Below are positions 1-9,475 of a DNA stretch of 64,000 bases, piece after piece (positions within the stretch are counted from its first letter, which is position 1; each line of letters starts with the position of its first letter). Both the position numbers and the translations under genes were made by a program. Source of the DNA: Nostoc sp. 'Peltigera membranacea cyanobiont' N6 (lineage in GTDB: Bacteria > Cyanobacteriota > Cyanobacteriia > Cyanobacteriales > Nostocaceae); contig NZ_CP026681.1 of the NCBI RefSeq assembly GCF_002949735.1, forward strand, positions 1-64,000. Direction: 5' to 3'. The notes beneath the pieces were generated by a model, which was given only the letters and a program-made list of their open reading frames with translations, made no database searches and was not told the origin of the DNA.

Positions 1-90
1 CTTAAAAGCTTATTCTAGGTCTAGCGTGTGTCAATGCTAAATTGATGCTTTATCTTCTATTGTGACGATTAGCAGCAAAGGTGGTGGATA

Positions 91-1473
91 ATGGAAATTT
101 CCATAGAAAGTCTGTGGAGTCAGGTACTAGAGCGCCTACAGCTTGAACTATCTCGACCCACCTTTGAAACTTGGATCAAAACCGCTAGTGCAGAGCGATT
201 AGAAAATAATTGTTTGGTAATCCGCACTCCTAACCCATTTGCCCGTAATTGGTTACAGAAGTATTACATCAATACCATTGCTCATGTAGTCCAAGATATT
301 CTCGGTCATCCCGTAGGAATTTACATTACTGTGGCTCAAGGTGATGAGGTTTCTCATTTTAGTGAACGAGAGATTTCTTGGGAATCACAAAATTCTAGCA
401 GTATTCCTAAAGCTGTTTCTCATCGCAATCAGAAAACTACTGAATTAAACTCTAAATATGTCTTTTCACGCTTTGTAGTTGGTGCCAACAATCGGATGGC
501 TCATGCTGCTTCTTTGGCAGTTGCCGAATCTCCTGGTAAAGAGTTTAATCCTTTATTTTTATGCGGTGGCGTGGGTTTAGGTAAAACTCATCTCATGCAG
601 GCTATTGGACATTATCGCTGGGAAATTTCGCCTGATTGTAAAATATTTTATGTTTCTACGGAGCAGTTTACTAATGATTTAATTACAGCCATTCGTAAGG
701 ATAGTATGCAAAGTTTTCGAGAACATTATCGAGCCGCCGATCTTTTGTTAGTTGATGATATTCAGTTTCTAGAAGGAAAGGAATACACCCAAGAAGAGTT
801 TTTCTATACTTTTAATACTTTACATGAAGCTGGTAAGCAAGTTGTGATTGCTTCCGATCGCCCTCCTAACCAGATTCCTAGTTTGCAAGAACGTCTTTGT
901 TCTCGGTTTTCTATGGGGTTAATTGCAGATATCCAAAAGCCAGATTTAGAAACGAGGATGGCAATTTTGCAAAAGAAAGCCGAAGATGAAAATATTCGTC
1001 TTCCCCGCGATGTAATTGAGTATATTGCTTCTAACTATACTTCTAATATTCGAGAATTAGAAGGAGCTTTAATTCGGGCGGTGGCTTATATTTCTATTTG
1101 GGGCTTACCGATGACGGTGGAAAATATCACACCAGTTTTAGAACCGCCTAACGAAAAAATGGCAGCCACCCCAGAAGCGATTTTAAAGGTTGTGGCGGAT
1201 AATTTTGATGTTTCAATAGATGACCTCAAAAGTAACTCCCGACGAAGAGAGATTAGCTGGGCGCGTCAATTAGGAATGTATCTCATGCGCCAACATACGT
1301 CTCTGAGTTTACCGAGAATTGGGGAAGAGTTTGGTGGTAAAGACCATACAACAGTAATCTATAGTTGCGATAAAATTACTCAACTCCACCAGAGCGATCG
1401 CACTTTAGCACAAACTCTCCGCCAACTGAGCGATCGCATCAATCTCACTAGCCGTTCTCAAAAACCATCCTGA
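91..1473 (+). CDS. dnaA: Chromosomal replication initiator DnaA
   Basis: DnaA binds DnaA boxes at the origin and opens the DNA for replication. The 460-residue protein has the full family layout: an N-terminal interaction domain, a linker, an AAA+ ATPase with Walker A (GGVGLGKTHL) and Walker B (LLLVDDIQFL), and a C-terminal DNA-binding domain with the signature GGKDHTTV. A Shine-Dalgarno-like AAGGTGG lies just before the ATG. No dnaN follows; the next stretch is a DnaA-box-rich spacer (1488-1708). Identity is secure from the motifs and normal length. Confidence 0.98.
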   Translation: MEISIESLWSQVLERLQLELSRPTFETWIKTASAERLENNCLVIRTPNPFARNWLQKYYINTIAHVVQDILGHPVGIYITVAQGDEVSHFSEREISWESQNSSSIPKAVSHRNQKTTELNSKYVFSRFVVGANNRMAHAASLAVAESPGKEFNPLFLCGGVGLGKTHLMQAIGHYRWEISPDCKIFYVSTEQFTNDLITAIRKDSMQSFREHYRAADLLLVDDIQFLEGKEYTQEEFFYTFNTLHEAGKQVVIASDRPPNQIPSLQERLCSRFSMGLIADIQKPDLETRMAILQKKAEDENIRLPRDVIEYIASNYTSNIRELEGALIRAVAYISIWGLPMTVENITPVLEPPNEKMAATPEAILKVVADNFDVSIDDLKSNSRRREISWARQLGMYLMRQHTSLSLPRIGEEFGGKDHTTVIYSCDKITQLHQSDRTLAQTLRQLSDRINLTSRSQKPS

Positions 1474-1487
1474 AGATGTATTTTCAG

Positions 1488-1708
1488 TTTTCCACAACCT
1501 GCACTGCGATCGCTAGGGTTGACGGCTAAATAATTAGTCGGAAATATTAAGTAACGTCTAAAAATTGATTAAATTTAACTTAAAGTGGGGAAAAAATCTT
1601 CCTTTCTGTGGATAAATCTGGAAAAAACTTGATATTTTGCTGATAAAACTTAATTAAGTATAATTACCTTGTGGAAAACTACATAAGTTTTTCCACAAGT
1701 TTTCCACA
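1488..1708. other. Candidate replication origin (DnaA-box cluster)
   Basis: The spacer after dnaA holds one exact DnaA box (TGTGGATAA at 1607-1615, minus-strand TTATCCACA) and four TTTTCCACA-type boxes: 1488-1496, 1670-1678 (opposite orientation), 1689-1697 and 1700-1708. The last two are 11 bp apart and in the same orientation. AT-rich DNA (about 1625-1668) sits beside them and could be the unwinding element. Position next to dnaA is typical of bacterial origins, but some cyanobacteria do not depend on DnaA, so origin activity is inferred. Confidence 0.7.
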
Positions 1709-1757
1709 AGGTAAACTTGCCTAATATCATATCCCATTGAACACAAATTCCTGACTT

Positions 1758-1855
1758 TAGGGACTTCCAAATAAAAAAATATCCCAAATTTTCTTGTGGG
1801 ATGGGCATCTTGCCCATCCCACAAAATGGATAATTTATTTCTTGGAAAGCCCTTA
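1758..1855. repeat. MITE-like element with terminal inverted repeats, copy 1
   Basis: The ends are inverted copies: left TAGGGACTTCCAA and right TTGGAAAGCCCTTA, both edged by TA. Inside is a palindrome (GTGGGATGGGCA / TGCCCATCCCAC). A second copy with the same ends lies at 10874-11001. Size, TA borders and terminal repeats suggest a non-autonomous transposon mobilised by an IS630/Tc1-type enzyme; the family assignment is inferred. No transposase matching it is seen in the window. Confidence 0.7.
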
Positions 1856-1982
1856 ATCCCTCTCTTTGGTAAGGCTACGGTGTAGACCAAGTATTGTTCT
1901 GTATATAGCAATCCTAAATGAGTCGTGAAAATCTCTGATTTCCCTCTCTGCGTTCTCTGCGCCTAGTAAGGTTAATTCTCTC

Positions 1983-2015
1983 GTTCCCATACTCTACCTC
2001 TAGGAGTATGGGAAC
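1983..2015. repeat. Intergenic hairpin
   Basis: A perfect 12-bp inverted repeat (GTTCCCATACTC / GAGTATGGGAAC) with a 9-nt loop lies about 80 bp past the 3' end of the minus-strand gene at 2093. There is no clear T-run, so it may be a dispersed repeat or a weak terminator. Confidence 0.5.
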
Positions 2016-2092
2016 AATCAAGAGTCATAATTAAGTGACTGATTGCATTCTGACACCTAAATTCTTCTTCAATTTTCTCTCAAAATACGACA

Positions 2093-3412
2093 TTACTTCT
2101 TGATTAAAAAATATGCTGTAGCATACTCTGGCAATTGCGCGATATTTTGTCCAAATTCTTGTTTATTCTTAAATATACCTGCCAAAAAATCAAGTTGATA
2201 AAGATTGGGTAAAAAGGCTCCTCCTGTATCAGTAATGACTCCCATTCGCAGATATTTGCGACCACCTTTAGTATGCTCAATTACAACCACTTTACCTAAA
2301 CCGATATTCAAAACATCTCCAGCAAAAGTGACTCCGGGTTTGATAGAAATTTTTGCATCTATTTTATATCCATAGCCTTTAATAGCATCAACTTCTCTAA
2401 AATACCAATAACGCTTTTGTGCTGTTGCCTTCAATCCGCGAATATAAGCCATGCCATTATTTCTGTCTACATTAAAAAATGCCTTATAACCATCGGTAAA
2501 ATTAATCAGGATTGTTCCTTCCATAATTGCTTCTTCTAAGCCATTTCTGGTTAGATAAGCAAGACTGGTAACTTTTCCAAATTCTCTACCACCTGGTTCA
2601 TAAATACCTGACAAAACATCTTGCTTTGTATATTTAGTGTAGAATTTATCGTTATTGGCGTTTTCTTTTAAGCTATAAATTGGTGTATTAAAAGTAGAGG
2701 TTTTGTTGCGAGAACCAGGATGAGTGAAAACAGCATATTTAGTAATTCGTAATTGTTTTTGCTGTTTATTCTTGGGGTTGTAGGCAGACCATTTAATAAC
2801 TCGAAAATTGGTATTTATAAAGTTAGGATCTTGTAAACGAGTAGCTCGATTATTAGCAATATCCTCCTTTAAGACAGCAATCATGAAATTCAAAGTATTG
2901 AGAACATCTGGCACAGTCACACCTTGAGTTGCAAGCATTCCTGTACGGAGAATATCTGGATCTTCTGAGGAGTAGTCTTGAAAATATTTTCTAGTATTAA
3001 CGAGAACAGTTAATAAATCTTCTTGCTCGAAGTTAACCTTACTACTTGGTAGTTTGCTTGGGGTAACAACCTGGCTGCCATTAATGCTAAATTTATATTT
3101 TTTGAACTCATCGACAACTGAATAAGGTGCAGAAGCTGATATCAAATCTTGCCGAGATAAAATAGCATTTGGCTTCCCAATAATTTCATCAGAAGAGATT
3201 TTTTGAGATCCAAAAGAATTTTGAAACTTTGAAGTTAGGGAAATCTGTGATTGAAGTGGGGCAAACTTGTCAGGCTGAGTCAAGGACTGATTTTGTTGGG
3301 CTAGCTGTTTAGTTTTTGGCTGAGTATATAGATAGCTACTGGCTAAACTGACAAGTAATAAGGCAGCACAACCTAGTGTGAGGCGGAATTTTTGGCTGAA
3401 TAGGATTTTCAT
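2093..3412 (-). CDS. Exported or membrane-anchored 3D-domain protein
   Basis: The protein starts with a short basic stretch and a hydrophobic segment (FRLTLGCAALLLVSLASSY), so it is exported or anchored in the membrane. The C-terminal part, around residues 390-420, contains VITDTGGAFLPNLYQLDF, which resembles the 3D (double-psi beta-barrel) domain of MltA-type lytic transglycosylases. The middle 300 residues are not recognised. The start is taken as MKILFSQK at 3412 rather than 15 bases upstream, because it gives a normal signal sequence. A role in peptidoglycan is possible; murG is upstream on the same strand, but catalytic activity is not shown. Confidence 0.7.
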   Translation of the reverse strand: MKILFSQKFRLTLGCAALLLVSLASSYLYTQPKTKQLAQQNQSLTQPDKFAPLQSQISLTSKFQNSFGSQKISSDEIIGKPNAILSRQDLISASAPYSVVDEFKKYKFSINGSQVVTPSKLPSSKVNFEQEDLLTVLVNTRKYFQDYSSEDPDILRTGMLATQGVTVPDVLNTLNFMIAVLKEDIANNRATRLQDPNFINTNFRVIKWSAYNPKNKQQKQLRITKYAVFTHPGSRNKTSTFNTPIYSLKENANNDKFYTKYTKQDVLSGIYEPGGREFGKVTSLAYLTRNGLEEAIMEGTILINFTDGYKAFFNVDRNNGMAYIRGLKATAQKRYWYFREVDAIKGYGYKIDAKISIKPGVTFAGDVLNIGLGKVVVIEHTKGGRKYLRMGVITDTGGAFLPNLYQLDFLAGIFKNKQEFGQNIAQLPEYATAYFLIKK

Positions 3413-3450
3413 AACTTGAAAAATCAATTTCTAATGCTAAATAATCAATG

Positions 3451-4527
3451 TTATGTTTCTACCACCTCACGCACTAATTGTGCTAATTTTTCGGCACTAT
3501 CGGGAACTGCGATCGCCTTTGCGTTTTTCCTCATCTTTGCTAACTCTTGCGGTGACTGCAACAAATTCAACACATTACTTTGCAATTCTTGGGCCGTCAA
3601 CTCTGATTGCTTCAACGTTAACGCCGCACCAGATGAAGTAAATACGTCTGCATTGTAAGATTGATGGTCTTCTGCGGCAAAGGGATAAGGAATCAAAATT
3701 GCTGGTGTTCCACACACTGCCAATTCTGTCAAGCTACCTGCACCAGAACGACTAATGGCAAGAGTTGCTCGTTGTAACAACGCCGCCATATTGTTGTAAA
3801 AAGGTAAGGCTATGTACTGTGGGTGTTTGAGAGTATCTGCTTCCTCGTCGCGATCGCCAGTTAAATGGACTACATAAGCACCAGCATCAAACCAAGCTTT
3901 TGCAGATTCGCGCACCAATTTATTAATCGCAACTGCACCCTGGCTGCCACCAAAGACGACAATTAAAGGAACACCATCAGGAATGGCTAAATCTAGGGGT
4001 GCATTAATTGCCCCATCCAGAAATTGCGCTCTTACGGGAGTACCAACACAGACATTTTTGGCACGGGGCAAATACTTAGCAGCAACTTCAAATCCCAAGG
4101 CTACGGCACTACACCAAGGGCCGAAAAAGCGAGTTACTTTACCGGGTAAGGCGTTAGATTCGTGGAAAACCACGGGTAAACCGAGGGAACGCGCCGCAAT
4201 CACGGCTGGCCCCGCAATGTAACCCCCTGTGGTAAATACCCCTTGAAAATTTCCCTGCTTGAGAATTCGTCTGACTTCTAGAATCGAAAGGGCGAGTTTG
4301 CCGAAGATGCGAATCGAGGCGAGTCCAAACCCTTGCTGAAACCCTTCAACTGCAATAGTATTCAAGGGATACTCTTTAGGGACAAGTTGAGTTTCTAGCC
4401 GATTGGGTACTCCCAGCCATTCAATTTGATAATCTGGAAGTTTTTGTGCCAGTGCGATCGCTGGAAACAAATGTCCACCAGTCCCACTGGCAGCTATTAA
4501 TAATCGTATCGGTGCGTTTGCCATCAA
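3451..4527 (-). CDS. murG: UDP-GlcNAc:lipid I N-acetylglucosaminyl transferase MurG
   Basis: MurG adds GlcNAc to lipid I to make lipid II on the cytoplasmic face of the membrane. The N-terminal glycine loop (GTGGHLFPA, from residue 15), the second-domain loop VFGGSQGA and the UDP-sugar-binding stretch SRSGAGSLTELAVCG are all present, and 358 residues is the usual length. Two adjacent Met codons leave the exact start open by one residue. The 3D-domain gene lies 38 bp downstream on the same strand. Confidence 0.97.
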   Translation of the reverse strand: MMANAPIRLLIAASGTGGHLFPAIALAQKLPDYQIEWLGVPNRLETQLVPKEYPLNTIAVEGFQQGFGLASIRIFGKLALSILEVRRILKQGNFQGVFTTGGYIAGPAVIAARSLGLPVVFHESNALPGKVTRFFGPWCSAVALGFEVAAKYLPRAKNVCVGTPVRAQFLDGAINAPLDLAIPDGVPLIVVFGGSQGAVAINKLVRESAKAWFDAGAYVVHLTGDRDEEADTLKHPQYIALPFYNNMAALLQRATLAISRSGAGSLTELAVCGTPAILIPYPFAAEDHQSYNADVFTSSGAALTLKQSELTAQELQSNVLNLLQSPQELAKMRKNAKAIAVPDSAEKLAQLVREVVET

Positions 4528-4608
4528 ACCTCTACCGTTTAGCGTCTAGCTTAACTAAGATAAAACAATTTCCTGACTTTCTCTCATCAAATCAGTAAAC
4601 TCTTCTCA

Positions 4609-5445
4609 ATGACTAAAATTATTACAGCCTTAGTGAAACGTCAACTCAGATTTTCAGCCAGTATTTGGTTGATTTCTTTCCCGATCGCCCTTGGTTTAAC
4701 AAGTGGTTGGCAACGCACTCAAGCGACGATACCACAGCAATTAGCCCAAGCTGGTACAGTTCAAAATGCACCAGCCGATCTAAAAAACCTGTTGACACAA
4801 GTTGATGCAGCTGCCAGTCGGGGAGATGTCAAAGGGGTGTTGCAATTTTACAGCCCTTCTTTCACTCATGGGGATGGATTAAACTTCCAAACTCTGGAAA
4901 AGTCTTTGACTTCACTTTGGCAACGATATCCCAAATTGCAATACAGTACCAAACTGCTATCTTCAAAATCTGAAGGGAATGGGATTATTGCTGAAACAGA
5001 AACGAAGATAACTGGCTTACCCTCCAGTAACGGTAATAAATTGGCTCTCAATGCCACCATTAAATCGCGTCAGCGCATTGAAGGCGGCAAAATCGTCCGC
5101 CAAGATGTTTTGACAGAACGCACCCTACTTACCTCTGGCAGTAAGCCACCCCAAATTGATATTAAATTACCAGAGCAAGTACGAGTTGGTCAGAAGTATA
5201 ACTTTGATGCGATCGTTCAAGAGCCACTTGGTGATGATTTTCTACTAGGAACGGCGCTAGAAGAATCTATCCAAGCAGATAAGTTTCTCAACCCCACACC
5301 TGTCGATTTGGAATTACTGACATCTGGCGGACTATTTAAAACGGCACAAGCACCATCTACCCCTGGTAGCCAATGGGTTTCTGCTGTCATCCTGCGGGGT
5401 AATGGGATGACGATGGTAACTCAGCGCCTACAAGTGGTGAAGTAG
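4609..5445 (+). CDS. Exported NTF2/SnoaL-like protein of unknown function
   Basis: A 278-residue protein with an N-terminal export signal (hydrophobic stretch about residues 17-34) and then a region with the look of an NTF2/SnoaL-like fold (DAAASRGDVKGVLQFYSPSF, about residues 65-160). A beta-rich C-terminal part is not recognised. It diverges from murG by 81 bp. The stop codon TAG runs straight into a TAGTTAGG heptamer repeat. Function unknown; the fold is a tentative call. Confidence 0.65.
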   Translation: MTKIITALVKRQLRFSASIWLISFPIALGLTSGWQRTQATIPQQLAQAGTVQNAPADLKNLLTQVDAAASRGDVKGVLQFYSPSFTHGDGLNFQTLEKSLTSLWQRYPKLQYSTKLLSSKSEGNGIIAETETKITGLPSSNGNKLALNATIKSRQRIEGGKIVRQDVLTERTLLTSGSKPPQIDIKLPEQVRVGQKYNFDAIVQEPLGDDFLLGTALEESIQADKFLNPTPVDLELLTSGGLFKTAQAPSTPGSQWVSAVILRGNGMTMVTQRLQVVK

Positions 5446-5454
5446 TAGTTAGGA

Positions 5455-5482
5455 GTAGAGACGCGATTAATCGCGTCTCTAC
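5455..5482. repeat. Dispersed perfect palindrome, copy 1
   Basis: A perfect 28-bp palindrome centred on GACGCGATTAATCGCGTC, flanked by AGTTAGG heptamers. The same core occurs at 29088, 50814 and 59290. The rest of the spacer to 5828 holds heptamer repeats and a short 'aaggactttagtcc'-type inverted repeat but no gene that I can support. Confidence 0.85.
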
Positions 5483-5828
5483 AGGAGTTAGGAGTTAGGA
5501 GCGACTGATGGTAAATTATGAACTATAAAACTTGTACTAAGGAATGCAAACTTAATAACCTGCAATTCTGATGGAACGGAGAATGGTGCCGTACTCTCCT
5601 TGCTAACACACCCTACTTTTACACTTTATTTAATCCACGTTCATAATTCATAAGTAGAACGACTTGAAAAAAACAAACTATGTAAAGTAATGTAAGTTTA
5701 GCGAAAATAAATTCGTAGTAAGGACTTTAGTCCTGATTTGAGAACTAAAGTTCTCACTACAAACCTTTAATTATTTACCCTGTTCCACTTAATTTATAAC
5801 TATTAACTCCTCACTCCTAACTATCCTA

Positions 5829-6602
5829 ATGACTTCCCTACAAAATCAAATTATTTTGATCGCTGGTGCAAGTAGTGGTATTGGTACTGCTTGTGCGAGA
5901 ATCTTCGCTGGTGCGGGTGCAAAACTGATTTTAGCGGCACGACGGCTAGAACGTTTGCAGCAGCTAGGAGATAGTCTCAGTAAAGAATTTAATCCTGAAA
6001 TTCATTTATTACAGCTAGATGTGCGCGATCGCAGTGCTGTAGAATCTGCTATTTCTACTCTACCGTCTGCCTGGTCTGACATCGATATTCTCATCAACAA
6101 TGCTGGTTTAAGTCGTGGTTTAGACAAGTTGCACGAAGGTAAATTTCAAGACTGGGAAGACATGATTGATACTAACGTTAAGGGTTTACTTTACCTTTCA
6201 CGTTATGTCATTCCGGGAATGGTAAGTCGCGATCGCGGTCATGTAGTAAATTTAGGTTCCATTGCCGGACATCAAACCTATCCTGGTGGTAATGTCTATT
6301 GTGCTACCAAAGCGGCTGTCAGAGCAATTTCTGAAGGTTTAAAACAAGACCTCTTAGGAACGCAGGTACGTGTAACTTCCGTTGATCCTGGGATGGTAGA
6401 AACGGAATTTAGCGAGGTGCGCTTTCACGGAGATGCTGAACGCGCCAAAAAGGTCTACCAAGGAGTTACACCCCTGACAGCAGATGATGTGGCTGATGTG
6501 ATATTTTTCTGCGTGACGCGATCGCCCCATGTCAATATTAATGAAGTTGTGCTGATGCCTGTTGACCAAGCTAGCGCTACCCTAGTTAATCGGCGAACTT
6601 GA
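5829..6602 (+). CDS. Short-chain dehydrogenase/reductase (YdfG-like)
   Basis: A classical SDR of 257 residues. It has the Rossmann motif AGASSGIG (TGxxxGxG class), NNAG, the catalytic Ser in NLGSIAGH and YCATK (YxxxK). The R residues after beta-2 (AARRLERL) point to NADP(H). The C-terminal half resembles YdfG-type 3-hydroxy-acid (L-allo-threonine) dehydrogenases, so that substrate class is likely but not certain. The TGA stop is followed at once by a G-rich AGGGGGC repeat array. Confidence 0.9.
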   Translation: MTSLQNQIILIAGASSGIGTACARIFAGAGAKLILAARRLERLQQLGDSLSKEFNPEIHLLQLDVRDRSAVESAISTLPSAWSDIDILINNAGLSRGLDKLHEGKFQDWEDMIDTNVKGLLYLSRYVIPGMVSRDRGHVVNLGSIAGHQTYPGGNVYCATKAAVRAISEGLKQDLLGTQVRVTSVDPGMVETEFSEVRFHGDAERAKKVYQGVTPLTADDVADVIFFCVTRSPHVNINEVVLMPVDQASATLVNRRT

Positions 6603-6804
6603 AGGAGGCAGGGGGCAGGGGCAGGGGGAAGGGGTATTAACTCAGTACTGGCTAAACGCCCCGCTATCCATGTACAGTACTCGGAACTTAGGATTCTTCA
6701 TGTGTTCTCAGAATTACATAACGGGACTTAAAGCGTGACTTTGCTTATACTCCTAACTGGGGGTCACTTCCTCCGCAGTTGCTACTACACTCAATCAATC
6801 GATC

Positions 6805-8556
6805 ATGCAACCACCCATTAAAGTTGGCACTGTCTTGCAAAACCGTTACCGCATAATTCAAATTCTCGGACAAGGAGGATTTGGTAGAACCTATCTGGCA
6901 GAAGACCAGAGGCGCTTTAACGAACTTTGCGCGATCAAGGAATTGATTTCAACAGCAACGGAGGCTTTGGCTTTAGAGAAGGCGCAAGAGCTTTTTCACC
7001 GAGAAGCTGCCATTTTGTATCAAATAGAACACCCGCAAGTGCCTAAATTCCGGGAAAGATTTGAGCAAGACCAGCGCTTATTTTTGGTGGAGGATTACGT
7101 TGCAGGCCAGACATACCGAACTTTACTGGATGAACGGCTAGCTGTTGGTCGAACTTTCACAGAGCCGGAAGTATTGCAACTGATACAGTTGTTATTGCCA
7201 GTTTTAGAGCATATTCACAGCCGAGGAATTATTCACCGGGATATCTCGCCAGAAAATATTATTTTGCGAGATAGTGATGCTAAACCTGTGTTAATTGACT
7301 TTGGGGTGGTAAAAGAACTAGCAACGCGGTTGCGATCGCCAGAGAGTCCAATGCCCGAAACTACTGTGGGAAAATTAGGCTACTCTCCTAGCGAACAAAT
7401 GCAAACAGGGGGAGCTTATCCTAGTAGTGACTTGTATGCCTTAGCGGTAAGTGCAATTGTTTTGCTGACTGGTAAAGAACCAAGGGAGTTATTTGACGAA
7501 AATCAACTAACTTGGAATTGGCAGCGATGGGTAACAGTTAATCCGCGATTTGCCCAGGTTTTGAATCGAATGTTGAATCACATACCGAGCGATCGCTATC
7601 AGAGTGCTGCTAGTGTATCTCAAGCACTACAACCTTTAGGGCAAGTCAATCTTCCTCCTCTTCAGGTATCTAACTTGCAGACAATGGCTGTTGGTCGCCG
7701 TCCTGACTCAGTACCACCAGCAGCTTCGCCGAAGAAACAACCCGATCCAGTGATTCCACCAAGTCTCACTAGTTCAGTCTTGGATAACCCCTTAGCGATC
7801 GCAGCAATTGGCGCTGCTGTAGTGATCGTTGCCGGATTTGGTTCTTGGGCGTTGGTCAGTTCTATCCGCAGTCAGCCAAAACCATCACCAACTCAGACGC
7901 TTCCCCAAAATTTTCCTTCACCAGTTATTTCTGGTGGTTCTACATTTACACCTACATCTACTCCCACACCCACCAAAGAGCAACCTGTTGTATCTAGTAG
8001 GCGGCTCAACCTGGGAGCAGCTAATAATACAGCCACAGTTAAAGATACTCTCAAAATAAATCAAATCATCCGGTACACTTTTTTGGGGCAGGAAGGTGAC
8101 AAGTTAACTGCATTTCTTGAGCCAGGAAGCAGCGTTTTGTTAACAGTCTTAAGTCCCAATGAACAACCAATCGATCCTAATACTCAGCAAATAACGGCGT
8201 ATCAAGGCAAATTGCTGGTTACTGGTAGATATACTATTGAGTTAACACTACTTTCAGGAGTTGCCGAAAGCAATTACAACCTGAATGTTGCATTAGAAAA
8301 ACCAGTTCAACCAATTCCTACAGAAACACCGCTCCCAATTCCTACAGAAACACCGATTCCAATTCCTACAGAAACACCGATTCCAATTCCTACAGAAACA
8401 CCGCTCCCAATTCCCACAGAGACACCGATTCCAATTCCTACAGAAACACCGCTCCCAATTCCTACAGAGACACCGATTCCAACACCGACCACTGGTCAAA
8501 CACAAACCTTGCCGCCGGCTGATGGAACACAACCATTTTCTGGCCAAAGAAATTAA
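6805..8556 (+). CDS. Membrane Ser/Thr protein kinase with Pro/Thr repeat stalk
   Basis: A Hanks-type kinase of 583 residues. The glycine loop GQGGFGRTY (22-30), ATP-site Lys45 (AIKEL), HRDISPENI (His144, Asp146) and DFG (165-167) are present, so it is predicted active. A transmembrane helix follows at about 328-352, then an extracytoplasmic part with a PPC-like beta domain (about 400-500). Near the C-terminus are seven 8-residue repeats of the type PIPTETPL. This is a common cyanobacterial layout for a sensor kinase whose external domain reads the envelope. bioD starts 3 bp after its stop, so they may be co-transcribed. Confidence 0.95.
   Translation: MQPPIKVGTVLQNRYRIIQILGQGGFGRTYLAEDQRRFNELCAIKELISTATEALALEKAQELFHREAAILYQIEHPQVPKFRERFEQDQRLFLVEDYVAGQTYRTLLDERLAVGRTFTEPEVLQLIQLLLPVLEHIHSRGIIHRDISPENIILRDSDAKPVLIDFGVVKELATRLRSPESPMPETTVGKLGYSPSEQMQTGGAYPSSDLYALAVSAIVLLTGKEPRELFDENQLTWNWQRWVTVNPRFAQVLNRMLNHIPSDRYQSAASVSQALQPLGQVNLPPLQVSNLQTMAVGRRPDSVPPAASPKKQPDPVIPPSLTSSVLDNPLAIAAIGAAVVIVAGFGSWALVSSIRSQPKPSPTQTLPQNFPSPVISGGSTFTPTSTPTPTKEQPVVSSRRLNLGAANNTATVKDTLKINQIIRYTFLGQEGDKLTAFLEPGSSVLLTVLSPNEQPIDPNTQQITAYQGKLLVTGRYTIELTLLSGVAESNYNLNVALEKPVQPIPTETPLPIPTETPIPIPTETPIPIPTETPLPIPTETPIPIPTETPLPIPTETPIPTPTTGQTQTLPPADGTQPFSGQRN
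8311..8478 (+). repeat. 24-bp tandem repeat inside the kinase gene
   Basis: Seven units of 24 bp (CCAATTCCTACAGAAACACC plus four variable bases) encode PIPTETP(L/I). Differences between units are mostly silent or L/I swaps, so the array is probably young and may vary in length between strains. Confidence 0.9.
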
Positions 8557-8559
8557 TTA

Positions 8560-9240
8560 ATGTTAAACACACTACTGATTACTGGAACTGATACAGAAGC
8601 TGGTAAAACTGTTTTAACAACAGCGTTAGCAGCCTATTGGCAAAAATATTACCCACAACGTAGCTGGGGAATCATGAAACCGATTCAATCGGGGATTGGC
8701 GATCGCGAATGGTATCAAAAGCTATTTGCGCTAGACCAATCCTCAGAAGAAATTACACCGTTATATTTTGAAGCACCTTTAGCGCCTCCCATCGCCGCCG
8801 CAAGAGAAAATCGTCGAGTCGATTTAGCTCTTGTGTGGCAAGCTTTGTCTAAATTGCGATCGCAGCGTGATTTTGTGCTTGTAGAAGCCTTGGGAGGGTT
8901 AGGTTCGCCTGTAACTGAGGAGTTAACGGTAGCTGATTTAGCGGCAGAATGGCGTTTACCAACAGTATTAGTAGTGCCAGTTAGATTAGGTGCGATCGCT
9001 CAAGCAGTGGCGAACGTCGCATTAGCTAGACAATCGCGCGTTAATCTCAAAGGCATTGTTTTGAACTGCGTACAACCTCGAACGGATGCAGAAATAGCTG
9101 ATTGGACACCACCGCAATTGATTCAATCACTCACTAACACGCCAGTCTTAGGCTGTTTACCTTATTTAGATAATCTGACTGATTTAGATAAACTTGCTCA
9201 AATAGCGTCAGATTTAGATTGGGAAACATTGACGCTTTGA
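8560..9240 (+). CDS. bioD: Dethiobiotin synthetase
   Basis: BioD closes the ureido ring of dethiobiotin from diaminopelargonic acid, CO2 and ATP, the step before biotin synthase. The 226-residue protein opens with the P-loop GTDTEAGKT (residues 9-17), then KPIQSG (substrate Lys/Ser) and VEALGGLGSP, all typical of BioD. It lies 3 bp after the kinase gene. The TGA stop is followed directly by TTGGTCA-type heptamer repeats. Confidence 0.93.
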   Translation: MLNTLLITGTDTEAGKTVLTTALAAYWQKYYPQRSWGIMKPIQSGIGDREWYQKLFALDQSSEEITPLYFEAPLAPPIAAARENRRVDLALVWQALSKLRSQRDFVLVEALGGLGSPVTEELTVADLAAEWRLPTVLVVPVRLGAIAQAVANVALARQSRVNLKGIVLNCVQPRTDAEIADWTPPQLIQSLTNTPVLGCLPYLDNLTDLDKLAQIASDLDWETLTL

Positions 9241-9308
9241 ATTGGTTATTGGTTATTGGTCATTGGTCATTGGTCATTGGTCATTGGTCATTGGTCATTG
9301 GTCATTGG
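9241..9308. repeat. Short tandem heptamer array (TTGGTCA)
   Basis: About nine head-to-tail TTGGTCA/TTGGTTA units beginning at the base after the bioD stop codon. This is the STRR type of repeat known from heterocystous cyanobacteria. It is not a CRISPR array because there are no spacers. Confidence 0.95.
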
Positions 9309-9442
9309 AAAAAAATAGCGAATGTCCAATCACTTTTTACAACTGGTGCAGTCACAATTTTGACATAACTTGGTAATAGCTTTGTCAATAAGACGTGCAA
9401 TGCTAAGAAAAGATGAAATTAACCTAACTTTTCGTGACACAC

Positions 9443-9475
9443 AAGGCAGGATTTACCTGCCTTATTTTATTTTTG
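9443..9475 (+). terminator. Rho-independent terminator, possibly of a small RNA
   Basis: The perfect 8-bp stem AAGGCAGG/CCTGCCTT with a 5-nt loop is followed by ATTTTATTTTT. It lies 200 bp after the bioD stop, beyond a repeat array, so it ends either a long bioD 3' UTR or a separate short transcript from the 9310-9440 stretch. The remainder of the 9241-9819 spacer shows no gene. Confidence 0.65.

Noticed and set aside
1654..1911. Minus-strand open frame of 85 codons over the origin region
   Set aside because: It runs through DnaA boxes and the MITE-like element and has no protein-like features.
8293..8547. Cys/Trp/Asn-rich and Gly/Val-rich frames opposite the kinase repeat
   Set aside because: They are produced by the 24-bp tandem repeat read on the other strand.
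9241..9308. CRISPR-like array
   Set aside because: Seven-base units in direct tandem without spacers; an STRR repeat.
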